Source of the DNA: Macrotrachela quadricornifera
Lineage: Eukaryota > Rotifera > Eurotatoria > Philodinida > Philodinidae
Direction of reading: 5' to 3'
NCBI GenBank assembly: GCA_022393335.1
Contig: JAJEKB010021389.1
Coordinates: 326,044-390,043, forward strand
DNA: 64,000 nt
Of this stretch, positions 33,506 through 44,904 are shown piece after piece. The number at the start of each line of letters is the position of its first letter. The first letter of the stretch is position 1. The notes beneath the pieces are model-generated. The model was not told the origin of the DNA. It saw only the letters and a list, made by a program, of their open reading frames with translations, and searched no databases. The translations under genes were made by a program, and so were the position numbers.

Positions 33506-34546
33506 ATGATGAATCCTTTAGTATACAATAATTCAGCTTTATTCTTGTCTTTTTCAGAAAGTTTAAATAGTATGTCTTTACCATCTGATTTTGTTACATC
33601 ATTAATCTTATCACAACAATATTTATATCAATATGGTGGCCCAATTCTAATGGCTATAGGTAGTCTTAATTGTATTTTAAATTTAATTATCTTTAGTAAA
33701 AAGAATCTACGCAAAAATGCATGTTCAATGTATTTTATAGCATTCAATATTGCTACTTTTATCTTTATCTATACAATCATATTATCAGCAACACTCACAT
33801 ATGGTTATAATATAACACCTAGTTCATACAATTTAGCCATTTGTCGATTGAGTATGTATATAAACCTTGTACTTGATGTCTTAACTCCATCTTATTTAAT
33901 TCTTGCTTCTATTGATCGAATATTATTTACTTCACGAAATGCTCTAGTACGTCGACGCAGTAGTCAAGGTCTTGCTTATATATGCATAATTGGTGTAACA
34001 TTATTTTGGATATTATTTCATATTCATGCATTCATTTTAATTAATATTGTAGAATTTCTACCAAATTATTTTCTTTGTTATTTTGTATCTGATATATACT
34101 TTATATCTGTAGTATATTATTCATTAATAGCCAAAGCAATTCTTGTGCCTTTATTGATGATAGTTTTTGGAGTATGGACTTTGAAGAATATTCGAAATAT
34201 AGGCCGTGTTCAAGTTAATCCTGTATTATCAACAACTGGGAGGACAACAGGAAATGGTTCACATACTATTCATGCAAAGGATCGTCAACTTATTTTAACC
34301 CTTTTAATTGATATAAGTATTTATATTATTTTTAGTTCTATGCTATCAGGTGTTCTTATGTACGCACAAATAACTCAATACAATGTAAAAAGTATCGATC
34401 AAACACAGATAGAACTATTTTTTAGAGATGTGGGCATGTTTAGTTCTTATATTCCATTTTGTATTGGATGTTATACAAATTTACTTGTATCAAAAACGTT
34501 TCGAAAAGAAGTTAAAAATACATTATTGTGCAAATTTGTTGTCTAA
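33506..34546 (+). CDS. Rhodopsin-like (class A) GPCR, orphan
   Basis: Single exon, 346 aa, from ATG 33506 (a second ATG follows at once). Seven hydrophobic helices: about residues 45-67 ('GPILMAIGSLNCILNLIIF', with the conserved TM1 Asn), 80-104, 121-143, 154-176, 199-228, 263-288 and 303-325. TM2 lacks the usual LAxxD Asp. The TM3 end reads 'LASIDRILFTSRN', an IDR version of the DRY switch. The third loop is short and polar ('STTGRTTGNGSHTIHAKDR'). TM7 has 'PFCIGCYTNLLVSKTFRKE' in place of NPxxY, followed by the basic helix-8 region. Two cysteines that could form the TM3-ECL2 bridge are in 'AICRLSMY' and 'YFLCYFV'. Two N-glycosylation sequons lie in the first 10 residues region ('NNSA') and loop 1 ('YNIT'). 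It resembles large lineage-specific receptor families of rotifers; ligand unknown. AATAAA at 34655. Confidence 0.85.
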   Translation: MMNPLVYNNSALFLSFSESLNSMSLPSDFVTSLILSQQYLYQYGGPILMAIGSLNCILNLIIFSKKNLRKNACSMYFIAFNIATFIFIYTIILSATLTYGYNITPSSYNLAICRLSMYINLVLDVLTPSYLILASIDRILFTSRNALVRRRSSQGLAYICIIGVTLFWILFHIHAFILINIVEFLPNYFLCYFVSDIYFISVVYYSLIAKAILVPLLMIVFGVWTLKNIRNIGRVQVNPVLSTTGRTTGNGSHTIHAKDRQLILTLLIDISIYIIFSSMLSGVLMYAQITQYNVKSIDQTQIELFFRDVGMFSSYIPFCIGCYTNLLVSKTFRKEVKNTLLCKFVV

Positions 34547-35504
34547 TATAAAACATTTCATCTCGACAATCATTGGATCATGAGACTAACAATTTAATGT
34601 TGTATCATTTCGATTTTTATTGTATGGATTTTGTAACTACTTATTTATATTAAGAATAAAATTTCATTTATTTAACTTATTCGAAAACCGAATATTTTAT
34701 AATGAGAAAAAGACATGATTCTAAATATCGGAAAAATATTCCTCTATTTTTACATACTTTTAGTAATTTTCTCATTAATTTCGGATTATCTTATGTTTTG
34801 CAAAATATTATAAGTAGATTTCAAAATTTTAATTATTTTCTCTTAATACAATCATGATATTGTTGCAAATTATATCCTTAAGATCTATAAAAAAAAAACT
34901 ATTAATTTATCGACATGATAATCATGCAATGATTTAGAGATGCGCAAATACAAACATATTTTGTAAAGTGAAAAAAGCGTAGAATCCGAATCTCATAATT
35001 ACATATGCTATCATTCGTGAAGAGAAAAGTTAGAAAAGGATAACTTTTCATGGTATGTACTCTATCTAGTCTACCATATCAAAGTGATAAAATTCTTGAA
35101 AGAACATTACTCGTGCTTTACAGTTTCTTTTCATTAGCAATACGCCAAACTACGGTATAGCAATGTAATATATGAGTCTCAGTTAGGGTGCCGGTGAACA
35201 TCTAAACAGTAGATCCCTGTTAGAGAGAATATGATGATGGTAGACTATCACTATATCTCTCTCTATGTGAGGGTGTCACAGAACACGAACACAACATATC
35301 TTTGACTTTACAAAGTTCGAATTGTAAAAGTTTTGGACCCTAGATAGAAGCAAATCATTTTATCTGATTATGGAGATTTGAATTGGAAGTTACTTTGGGA
35401 GCGTGTCTTATTGCATTTATAATCATATGAAAAATCGTGCATAAAGAAAAGGGACGGCATGTCCGAGGGGGGATGATAGGGGTGAGCAACCCCCTGCTCT
35501 AGAA
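34547..35504. other. Spacer, no gene seen
   Basis: AT-rich DNA. An AGGGACGG at 35445 followed by a G-rich tract resembles, in inverted form, CCGTCCCT at 36671-36678. These could be ends of an unrecognised element enclosing the minisatellite and the LTR, but no target duplication was found. Confidence 0.35.
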
Positions 35505-35812
35505 AATTTTGATTGAAGCTTTCTCCGAATTTGAAAATTTTGATAGCGTCAATTTTCTCTAAATTTGCGGGATCATTATGTGATTTTCTTCGATATTGGA
35601 GAACAACACTAGTCAAAACTCTCCGATTTCGCAGAACCATAGTAGACAATTTTCTCCACTGTTGGAGAGCCACACTAATCAAAATTCTCCAATTTCGGAG
35701 GATCACAATGGGCAATTTTCTTCAGTTTTGGAGAATTACAGTAAACAATTTTCCCTGACTTCGGAGCATTACAGTGGACAGCTTACCCTAAATTTGGCGA
35801 AAATCTAAGCTT
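35505..35812. repeat. Minisatellite, 32-36-bp unit, about 8 copies
   Basis: Degenerate tandem units of the form 'AATTTTCTCC..TTTCGGAG' followed by '..CACA.T..(G/C)AC', seen at about 35539, 35571, 35606, 35638, 35672, 35704, 35737 and 35770. The overlapping frames on both strands are translations of the repeat. Confidence 0.75.
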
Positions 35813-35903
35813 AAAATCGATTCAAATTTTTTTCGATTCTTGAGATTTAAGCGAGAAACTAGTGTTATAACTAGATGCATCTGGCATTAAAAGTAATGTA
35901 ATA

Positions 35904-36278
35904 TGTGGATATTAATGATAAATGTATAAATATTTCTTTCTCACGTCGACGACAGCGCGAAACAATCTGATAGGCAGATTGCTAGTGCAAAAGGAATATT
36001 CTTCAAGAATATTCAATACTTTGAAGAGTATAAATGATGTTTTATTGTTGTCGTAATTACCAAATAAGAACGCTGCAACTAGTTAGATCTGTGCTCAGTA
36101 TACAGTATAAATGCCATAGTAAGCAACCTCACATACTGGACGCATTATCATAGTGGACACTCTTTTACACTTCCTCTTTTTAACTCATCTGTGCCGAGGT
36201 TTCACGCCTCCGTCTTGTATATGGGACATCCGGTACGAACGGGTTAAGTAACCTCTGTATCGTTTAATAAACCGTGCA
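35904..36278 (+). mobile_element. Candidate solo LTR
   Basis: 375 bp starting TGTGGATATT and ending ACCGTGCA, flanked by AATA on both sides (35900-35903 and 36279-36282). It contains TATAAAT boxes (36029, 36108) and an AATAAA at 36266 close to the 3' end, the promoter and polyadenylation layout expected of an LTR in plus orientation. It is unrelated in sequence to the LTR at 12930. No empty site is available for confirmation, and a 4-bp repeat can arise by chance. Confidence 0.45.
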
Positions 36279-36282
36279 AATA

Positions 36283-36948
36283 TTCAAAGAAAATGTCGCG
36301 GAAAGATGGTCAAAGAATAAATGTGGGCGTCGTATTTGTATTTAAATTGTTCCTTGTAACCTTTTGCATGCATATTTTTCTAGTGTTATTTCATGAAGAA
36401 AGTTGTAATGTTAAAACTGAACGAAGAATAAATTTTATAATAATCAGATTTTTTGTTGGAACTCTCAATATCGTATTGCATGAAATGCGTTCATAGTAGT
36501 CCAAAGGATGTCGTAAAGTCTGCTTCGAAAAGAAAGCAATGACAAACAAAAATGCTTTGTCTTTTCCCGAATTTAAGCAGAATGAGAAAATGTTCTCCAA
36601 TTTTGACCATTTCGACTAGAGGCTTCCATTTTTGGGGTATCACCCCTCCCCCCGGCCCTGATCTCTTCGCACCGTCCCTGCAGCGAAAATATATTTCCAC
36701 GAACTGCGAAAGGCAAAGTAAAAGAAAATTAAAGTAGCCAAACTTTTATATAAATGAGGTAAAAAGTAATATTCAATCATATCAAAGTAATAGAGACCTT
36801 TAGACTACAGACGACAAGTAATAAGAAAAAAAGAATGTATAGAAATAATTAAACATGAAAATGAGAAATTCAAGCAACTATTTTTGAGTTTTTAGCTACT
36901 AATGTAGACAATCCATGAAGAAATTCGATCAGAGTACTTTCTCCTTCT
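36283..36948. other. Spacer, no gene seen
   Basis: Short overlapping frames on both strands (36293-36737) show no protein features. A C-rich tract at 36640-36660. Confidence 0.35.
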
Positions 36949-38330
36949 TCATAATTTTAGCCATTTTTTGAATTTGTTCTCGAGTTGTGCACGGTTTGTC
37001 ATCGGATTTTTTTTTGAAAAACCACATTTTAACCGTCCCAATTGATGCCGAAATGCTGATTCCTCACGTTGTAAACATTCAAACAAATACCAAACGTTTG
37101 AATGATGCTTTTGTATACGACTATTGAACTTGTCATGCCAACCTCCCGTAAAGTTGTTCGTGTAAAATTCAAGGATTGATACATTCCAATACTTTTTCGG
37201 AATTCGTTTTAACCATTGTTTTAGAAATTATTGGAAAAATTCAACCATATCTTCAGGTGAATCATCCTCCAGAAGTGCGAAGGTTTCTTCTACATAATCA
37301 GCAGGTAAAAGAGCAAGTGCCATTGTACTACGACAATATAAATGTATATCTTCATCATTAAAATATACTGTTACAAGACCAAGCGATTGGGTTTGTTTAT
37401 AAAGACTCTAACAAAAGTGAAAAAAACATCTTTGATGACTTTGATTAACGAAGTTTCAAAATCTGACCTAATATGGACTGGTTGTAATTTTAGTTTTAAT
37501 AGTTCAGCAGGATATTCAAGTTCAGAAAATAGTTGTCGATATATGTCAGTGGTTTTTCCTAAGAGAAGACTAATTGCACATGGAAAGTTTTGATAAAACT
37601 TTAGACCATGAATTGTATAAATTTGTTTAAATTCTTCAGAACATGCATCGAATTTTCCATTAAGAAAAATCCACTCAGACGAAAATAACATTTCTAATTG
37701 TTTATCAGTCGCAAAAATAAGAATTCTTTTTTTTATTTGTCGTCTTGTCGCTGGAGATAAATTGATCACCATTAAGTGTTTGTCGAAAGACATCAGGAAT
37801 GTCAAAGTTGACTGATGTTGGTAGTGGTGAAGTTGTTTTTCGACGAACACGGTTTACACCAGATTTTAGAGAACATGAGAAAATATTAAGAATGTTTATA
37901 AATGTAAAACTTACTGGGTTCAGTGGGAATAAGTGCAAATGCTAAAGCAACGGAAGAGAGATTAGAACGAGCTAATTCCTACTCATAGATTTTCGGTACA
38001 AAACTTGTTTCAACTTCTACTCGATCCTTGAGATTTTTCTTGAGATTTTGAAGTTCGATTTGTTCCGACGAAAGCGAATGATGATGATCACCACCCGCCT
38101 TTATAAAATCATCGTTTGTAATTGTATGAATATTAGCTGTGCAACCATTTGAATTACAAGACCAGTACTTTACTTTTGTTGACGACTTTTTCAGTCTATA
38201 AACATATCCAGAATAAACCAGCAGAGGTTTACCCCGCTTTAAACTGGTAAAAGAGATTGATGATGTAGATACCAGGCAGCTAGTATTATATATAGTGGGA
38301 TATAGATCAGAGTGTGAGACCATAATCCCA
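36949..38330 (-). pseudogene. FLYWCH / MULE-type transposase pseudogene
   Basis: Minus strand. An N-terminal FLYWCH zinc finger ('LVYSGYVYRL', 'KYWSCNSNGCTANIHT', 'GGDHHH') ends at an in-frame TAG (37979-37981), but the reading continues beyond it ('ELARSNLSSVALAFALIP') to a GTAAGT donor at 37914; no acceptor is seen where one is needed. Next comes 'VRRKTTSPLP', 'FDIPDVFRQT', then a frameshift in an A8 run (37727-37734). The MULE catalytic domain follows in 37371-37850: 'SEWIFLNGKFDACSEEFKQI', with the first Asp, and 'PVHIRSDFETSL', with the second. After another break the C-terminal part reads 'CRSTMALALLPADYVEE', an in-frame TAA (37228-37230), then 'FTGGWHDKFNSRIQKHHSNV'. At least two stops and one frameshift make it non-functional. 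Family members act as Mutator-like DNA transposases; domesticated FLYWCH-MULE genes are common in rotifers. Confidence 0.8.
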
Positions 38331-38434
38331 ACTATCGTGTAGTCGATCTTTTCTCTGCACTCCAGCAGAGTGACTATACATAAAGTGATGAAACAAGAAG
38401 AATGTGAACTCTGAAAAATCTCAAGTATAACCAA

Positions 38435-39601
38435 AGATCGAGGAACATCAAAGAAAGAAAGAACGAAAGAAAAAGTCCATCACATATATGTATGACAGAG
38501 AAGGAAAACTCGTATGACTGCATCTAAAGAAGAAGCAGGTCATAACACAGAGAAAAAGAAAAATGCATTATCTCATCGGAAAGCGCAGAATGAGTAAGAA
38601 TTAACACTTACATATACGTTTAACACTAAAAGCTATCGCTAAAAATAAACGTTCGAACTTGATCCAAGGAATGAGTTTCGCTATTTCGAGTTTTTCGCCA
38701 TGTCGGCTCTCACCATTTTATTTTTCGCTGTAAAATCGTTCGCTTTATGTTTTTTGCTGAACGAACACCATATCATGGTGGATATACATTTGAAAGCTAG
38801 TTGCATTATTGGAGTAGAAAAATAAAAATAAAATTTTTGAAAAAAATTTGAAAAGTTTGTTGACAATCTAATCCAATCGTCATTTTTTATTCTGTCATAT
38901 TGAAAAAAAATGGATTCCAAATGGCACCATGGAGTAATAGTGCAGCCGATCAATTATACTATTTACCTTGCTAATCAGTTACTGATCAACATCGCTATCA
39001 TTCATTATTTACAAATTCTAACAAAACTACTTCGCTTTTCAAAAAACAATAAAAGTCATTTAATCTAACATTATTTTAGCTGCTTCATCATTTCAAATAC
39101 AATAAGCTATATTTTCCTTCTTTTAAATAAAACACATCTACACACGCGACTATTCTAACAAGAATTCCATTGAAATCTTTATCTCCAATTCATATAATTC
39201 GAAAGAATAGAATTGACCATCCTTCCAACATATACAACAATCATGGCAGCTTGCCCTACCCTCACCCACCCTCACTCTAAATGATTGTACTTTTAAAAAA
39301 AAGAACATTCAGATATATCGGTGAATTTGTTGATGATATTTTAGAATTGTTTTGTAATTCAGTGAAAACTAACCTGTTAAATCTATTTTTCAGCACATAA
39401 CACTATTACTGACAACAATCCTTCGACAAATCGTTTTAAGTACGCTAATGATTTCTGATAATATCTCATTTGTCTATCACGGAAAAATCTAGCTAATTTT
39501 TATTTTTTATTTTCTAACGTAGTGATTATGACAATAATCTGTTAACTTTATTTACTTGTTAAGAAGTACAATTTTTGGGAGGAATTGTTTTTAACAGTTA
39601 G
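38435..39601. other. Spacer, no gene seen
   Basis: AT-rich, no recognisable frame. It lies between two minus-strand genes and would contain the 3' UTR of the ART-TPR gene. Confidence 0.45.
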
Positions 39602-42600
39602 TTAAGGTTTGGATTCAGCTAATATTGTAAATAAAAATATCCATTCGCTATTGGCCATAACCTTTGGATGATCAGATGAAAAATTTTTACAATAAATCTG
39701 ATGAGCTTTCTTTTTGTAATCTAACGTTTCTTTGTATTTTTCTTGCTTATGATAAGTATTAGCTAAACGTTCGTAAATGCTAGCTAATGATAGATCAGTT
39801 GTTGAATTTAAACTCCGTTCGTAATCTTGTGTTGCCGCGTTCAGTCGAAGGTATACTGCTTTTTTGTAATTTATCAGAGCTTCCTCATAGTTCTGTTGTT
39901 TGTTATAGATATCTCCTAAATTGCTGTAGAGCATCGATAGATTAGAACTGGATTCATCTGATGGAGTTTCCTGCAATTGTATTTCTAAGGATTTTTGGAT
40001 ATAATAAATTGCCTCATCCAGCTTTTCTTGTTTCCAGTAAGCGACCGACAAGTAATTATAGATTATACTTAAATCTGAATGCTTTGGCAAAAATGAACTC
40101 TCATAAACTTTAATCAATTTGTGAAAGTATTCAATTGCTTTATTATAATCACTCTGTTGCAGACAATCTACTGCCATTCTTTCGTAGAAATTTGCAACTT
40201 CATTTTCAATATATGCTAGTGATCGTTGTGCAAAGACCGTGTATCGATTGTTACATGATGGATCATTACTAGACCAAATTTCATATGCTTTCTTCATGGA
40301 ATCTAAAGCTTCTTCAAATTTGCTGTGGCTTATGTAAACCGCAGCTAAGTTGTTATATACTGTACCTAATTCTGTGTGGTTAGCAGGAAGTGAAATTTTT
40401 CCAATCTCGAGGGCTTTTCTCCAATATTCAATTGCTTTATCGTAATCTTTTTGTTTGAAATGAACTCCTGCAATATTATTGTAAGTTATTCCAAGAGTTG
40501 GATGATTTTTTGGAAGAGTTTTCATGTAAACTTGAAGAGAATTTTCGTACATTTCTAATGCTTCTAAATCTCGACCTTGAAGTAAGTATATATTGCCAAT
40601 AGAGGTTTGGTAGTCTGAAATAGTTTCTAAATTTGGCGTATTTACATTCAAGTGGAGCTTTAAAGCTTTATTAAGATATATGAGAGCATGATCGAAGTCA
40701 CCTTTACGTTCATAGATAAGACTCAAAATTTTATATGTTGGAGAAAGTTCAATAGCAGTAAGCGATCTATGCTTCAAAGTAATATTTAAACATTTCTCCG
40801 AAGTTTCGATGGCTTTCTCAAGCTGATCCATTTCAATAAGAGCTCTAGCAAGCATATTATGAACAAAAATAACCCGTGATAAGACCCAATATATTACTTC
40901 ATCTTTAAGTGCCAATTGGCAGAACTGTTCAACTTTATTCCATTGTCTCAAATCGGCCATAAATGATATTAAGTTAAGAAGTGGATATTCTGGATTATTA
41001 GTGAATCCCATATGTTCGGTCAGTCTTTCCAAATCCTCATCTTTTTCATCTGTAGGTTTTAGATGCACAACCCAGCTTCCGTTGGCTTGTTCTTGAACCA
41101 AACCAATTCGAAAAACGCTACCCAGAGTGAACAATACTTCTTCTTCCTCACGAAAATAACTCAAATCTCCAATATGAGCAAATTTTGCTTCTATACATTT
41201 TTCTAAGTCAATCTCGATTTGTAGTAAGACAGCTTTTCTATCTTCTTCAACGGGCTTGCCAGCGTACATAAGTGATACTTCTTTGTGAAGAGATGTTGAC
41301 ATGAAGCTGGTAATCGATAGAAAACCACCGATATTGTTTTTAATTTTATTAAATGCCACTGAGTCTATCTGAAGTCCACGATAGACTATTAGTGTTTCAA
41401 TATCTTTACTTTTTAGAGAATTGACATACTGTGGATGCATCTCAAGTAATTGATGATGTAGATCTCTGATGAAGAATCGGAGGTTAAAAAGCATTTCAAC
41501 ATTCTGCTCTCTTAGTGCTTTGTTGAATAATTTGTAGAGAAAAGAATCCCGAGTATACCACAGAATAGATTGTGATTAATTAACATAATCTCTTTCAAAT
41601 TCATCGATTAATTTAAGTGCATGGTGCCGTTTTTCTTCACTTGCCCATTTTCGACAAGCAGCCATCATCTCGAGCTTGATTATACCGGTCCGATCAAATT
41701 TCTTCATATTTGGATCTATGATCTAAATATTACGATTGTATTCCATTAAACAGAACAACTAAAATCTTCAAGATTTTGTATGCAACACAGTTTTATGTCT
41801 TTTAGGAAAAATGTTTGCCGGAATGTTCTTCTATCATCTACTGTACATCTACTAGTAAGAGAATGAAATAGTTATATGAGCCTAGGAACGAAACAAAATT
41901 AATTTCACTCAATTGAGATCAGCTTCAAAAGAAAACAACTTTTTCAAAAGACAAGGACTATATGGCAGATTGGTTCGGGAAGTTTCTGGTTGCTCTGATT
42001 CATTGAACACAATGATTTTAGACATACCAACATATTGGTCATTGTGAGAAGAATCTCTTTCAGTAATTTGAAATACATGAATTCGGGTTCTTGTTGTGGC
42101 TCAGCACGTTTGCGAGTGATACTGCTGTTGTTATCGTTGACTAAAACATTTATTGTTAAGTCATTATCTGCATTGGGTCTTGTATCAATCATCAATTGTT
42201 TAATGAGCTCACTAATATCAGAGTAAAAACATTGATTTTTATCCTTCTTTTCATATTTCTTCTGCTCGTTCGTTACGTTGAGTGATGGAGCTAAATCTTC
42301 GCTAGAACGTGACCATATACAGCAAAAAAGCCTTGAAAGACAACAAAATATAGAAATAGAAAACTGTTTGTTGTCTAAATCATTCGACTCTCTCTTAAAT
42401 GTGCTATTCTTGACATTTTCCTCGGACACAATGTAGATTGCTTCAAAATTCTTCAGAGATTCAGCTTCGCTTTTCGTATATTCAAGAACATTCTGTTCGA
42501 ATGATTCCGAAATAACCAAGAAGATTCGTTCGTTTGGCAGCGAACGAAAGTAATCCAAACACTCATTAACATCGATGAACCTTTGGAGACGCGTGGAAAT

Positions 42601-42738
42601 ACAACACAATTCGATAAGAACTTCTTCCGGAGGAGTTAATTCTTTATGAAGCCAAACGAGTGTGAATTTGCCGAAAAACCGTCGACGTCGAAGAGGACGA
42701 GAGTCGTTTGTAGTGATAATTGTGTTTGTGGTTGACAT
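39602..42738 (-). pseudogene. ADP-ribosyltransferase + TPR protein with one stop codon
   Basis: Exon 1 42738-42028 and exon 2 41722-39602 join in frame across a 305-bp intron (GTATGT...ATATTTAG), 944 codons. The start is the first ATG; an earlier GTG at 42792 is unlikely. The N-terminal region (1-240) is the family-typical module ('LVWLHKEL', 'RLQRFIDVNECLDYFRSLPN', 'ERIFLVISESF'). Codon 286 is TAA (41576-41578), in the middle of conserved sequence just before 'SILWYTRDSFLYKLFNKALR'; everything else is open. The catalytic domain (about 300-470) has the R-S-E triad: 'IVYRGLQ', 'SFMSTS', 'FREEEEVLF'. Nine tetratricopeptide repeats spaced about 42 residues apart fill the C-terminus. The intact family member would mono-ADP-ribosylate proteins using NAD, with TPRs for partner binding. 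A single stop suggests recent inactivation, an assembly error, or readthrough; an internal ATG at 41494 leaves a 630-aa ART-TPR frame. Confidence 0.82.
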
Positions 42739-42792
42739 CGCGCAGGAAGATAGCGAAAGCAAAACAGCTACATTCAAACTCTCTAAGGACAC

Positions 42793-44893
42793 TCATTTTA
42801 AATTCTGAATATAATATTCAAAACACTCTTTTTTACGTATCTTCGTTAAACCTTCTTTTTTTTTGTATATAGCATACAGATAAAGGTAGCCTACTCCTTT
42901 TCTTACACAGTGAGTCTTATCTTTTGAGACAAAGGGACATCTTCCCTTTGCATCGTAAAAGATTAAGAAAAAGATTTATAACAGTGGCATGATTAATGTA
43001 AATAGAAGCTCCCATAGAGTCATACAAAAAAATATGCTTGATGACATCTTAACCCTTTCACGGCGGTTCGATTTTCATAGAAAGTAACATCTCTAAATTC
43101 GTTTTATTAGAAAACAAAAGACAGACAATCGAAATAAGCTTTAAGATGCGGATTGTAGAGCGCTTCACGCGGCATCTTGTAGTATTTTTTGTTTCTTCCT
43201 ACGAAATCATGTTAGGTGATAAAAAGATAAAATTTCACATTTGTATAGAAACAAATGATCGTCTCGCAACCTCGAAAACTGGTCACACAAAGTTTTACTT
43301 TCTTTGAAAACAAAACATACACAATTAAAATAAGCTTTACTACGGAGATTGAAGTTTTTCACGCTGCATCTTATGGTATATGCTGTTTTTTTGTACTCAA
43401 AAAGTGAGTACATATATAGAATCTGTCAGTGTGTCCGTCCGGCCGTTTACACAATAACTCTTCACAATTACATTCGATTGAGCAGAAATTTTGTGCACAC
43501 AATTGTCTCATCAGTATCTCGGCCGAGTTCGAAGATGAGAAGGATCCATCAAGAAATGGCTGAGTTATCGAAAAACTTGTCATTATTGACTAGACCATCC
43601 TTGATGAGGAGGTACAAGGATTTTCTCAAAAATAATTTTTTTCTCGGAATTATTCCCAACATATATAAATCAACTGAGTTTTTAACGCTGATTTCGAATA
43701 TGATATTAGTTTTGAATCAATTCGTAGTTTTTCAAGTGAAAGTTGCCTAAACAGGGTCCCAAAGTGTACAAAATCCGTATGCTGAGGCCAATGATCTTAA
43801 ATATATCTCTGATGACTAGCGGTTTTAGGGTGTTCTGGATGCATGGTTTTGTCGCTACTAAAAAGTGTTATCAAATGGAAAAAATCAGCATTCGATAGTT
43901 ATTAATATTGGTAGATTATTATGAAAAAACTGATGTCTCTGCGTATCATATATCCATCATAGAATCATAAAATTACCTATGACCATAATCTCACTAGATA
44001 CAAGCTCAAATCCATTGTGAAATAACCCCTCCTACCAAGTTTTCTAAGCTGAGCACGGTCAACTCGTTTTCTATGATTTCTAAAAATATTGTAGCACTCT
44101 GCGAGTTGAGTCAATGATCACTAGATTGGGTCACCTATAGTGTCGTCCATACTAACTTGACTCCCCAGGCTTTTTATTGTTACAATTTAGTGAGAAAAAA
44201 TGTACCTTGATGGGATCTATGTCTTGTAGAAAAATAAGCTTAAGATCTCGTACACCAGGTGAGAAAAACCTAAAATACCACCACCCGGAATGTATTATTT
44301 CGTCGAATTTACGTAGTATTTGACTTCTAGCACTACTTTTATCTCATAACTTCCTCACTCGAGTAGAATGAATTTGTAGAGTAAACTGTTTTCTATCAAA
44401 TTGAGATGCTTCAGAGCTCAAATAGCCAAGTCGTTCACGGCATAAGGTCAAAAAGCTGAGCATAGACGCAAGATAAATAGTTTTTCGACAGTTCGAACAA
44501 AATCAATCTGTCACCAATTCTTTTTACTTTTTGAAGTACACATAACTTTCAGATAAAATCCGAAGTTTCCGCATTTTTTTTATTATTTAGAGGCTGATGA
44601 TTAGGAGAAAGATCGTTTGGAAAACGATAGATATTAATTCAGCATAACATGAAAAATGGAATTATACAGATTTAATCGGACGAAAAAAAACGTTCGAGAT
44701 TTAAAAGTTTATTATGCTACGATTTTTTTACAGCGTCATTTATACGTTTATTACGAGCTCTTTTTACTCTGTTCGTCGACACAGATCGTAGGCATACTTG
44801 ATAGATTTCGTTTAATGCTGTTTATGAGTATGCATTTCTTATCACCGTTCATTACTGTTGTTTTGAATTGTATAATGATCTATTTCTCCATGC
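42793..44893. other. Spacer with local repeats, no gene seen
   Basis: Frames at 43349-43750 and 44656-44928 lack recognisable domains. The latter is Phe/Tyr-rich and hydrophobic, and its His tail is the CAT repeat of the adjoining retrotransposon. The LINE target site ATAAGTATATT is at 44894-44904. Confidence 0.4.
43117..43390. repeat. Two direct ~85-bp repeat copies
   Basis: 43117-43200 and 43302-43390 share 'AAAACAAAA', 'AATAAGCTTTA' and 'TTCACGC.GCATCTT.T.GTAT', offset by about 185 bp. The 'TCACGCTGCATCTT' core also occurs inverted in the ends of the MITE at 28187-28558, so these may be eroded copies of that family. Confidence 0.55.
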
Positions 44894-44904
44894 ATAAGTA
44901 TATT

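Noticed and set aside
35445..36678. AGGGACGG / CCGTCCCT as transposon ends
   Set aside because: Only 8 bp match and no target duplication was found at either side.
43349..43750. 133-codon plus-strand frame
   Set aside because: No domain, overlaps repeat sequence, and the opposite strand is equally open.
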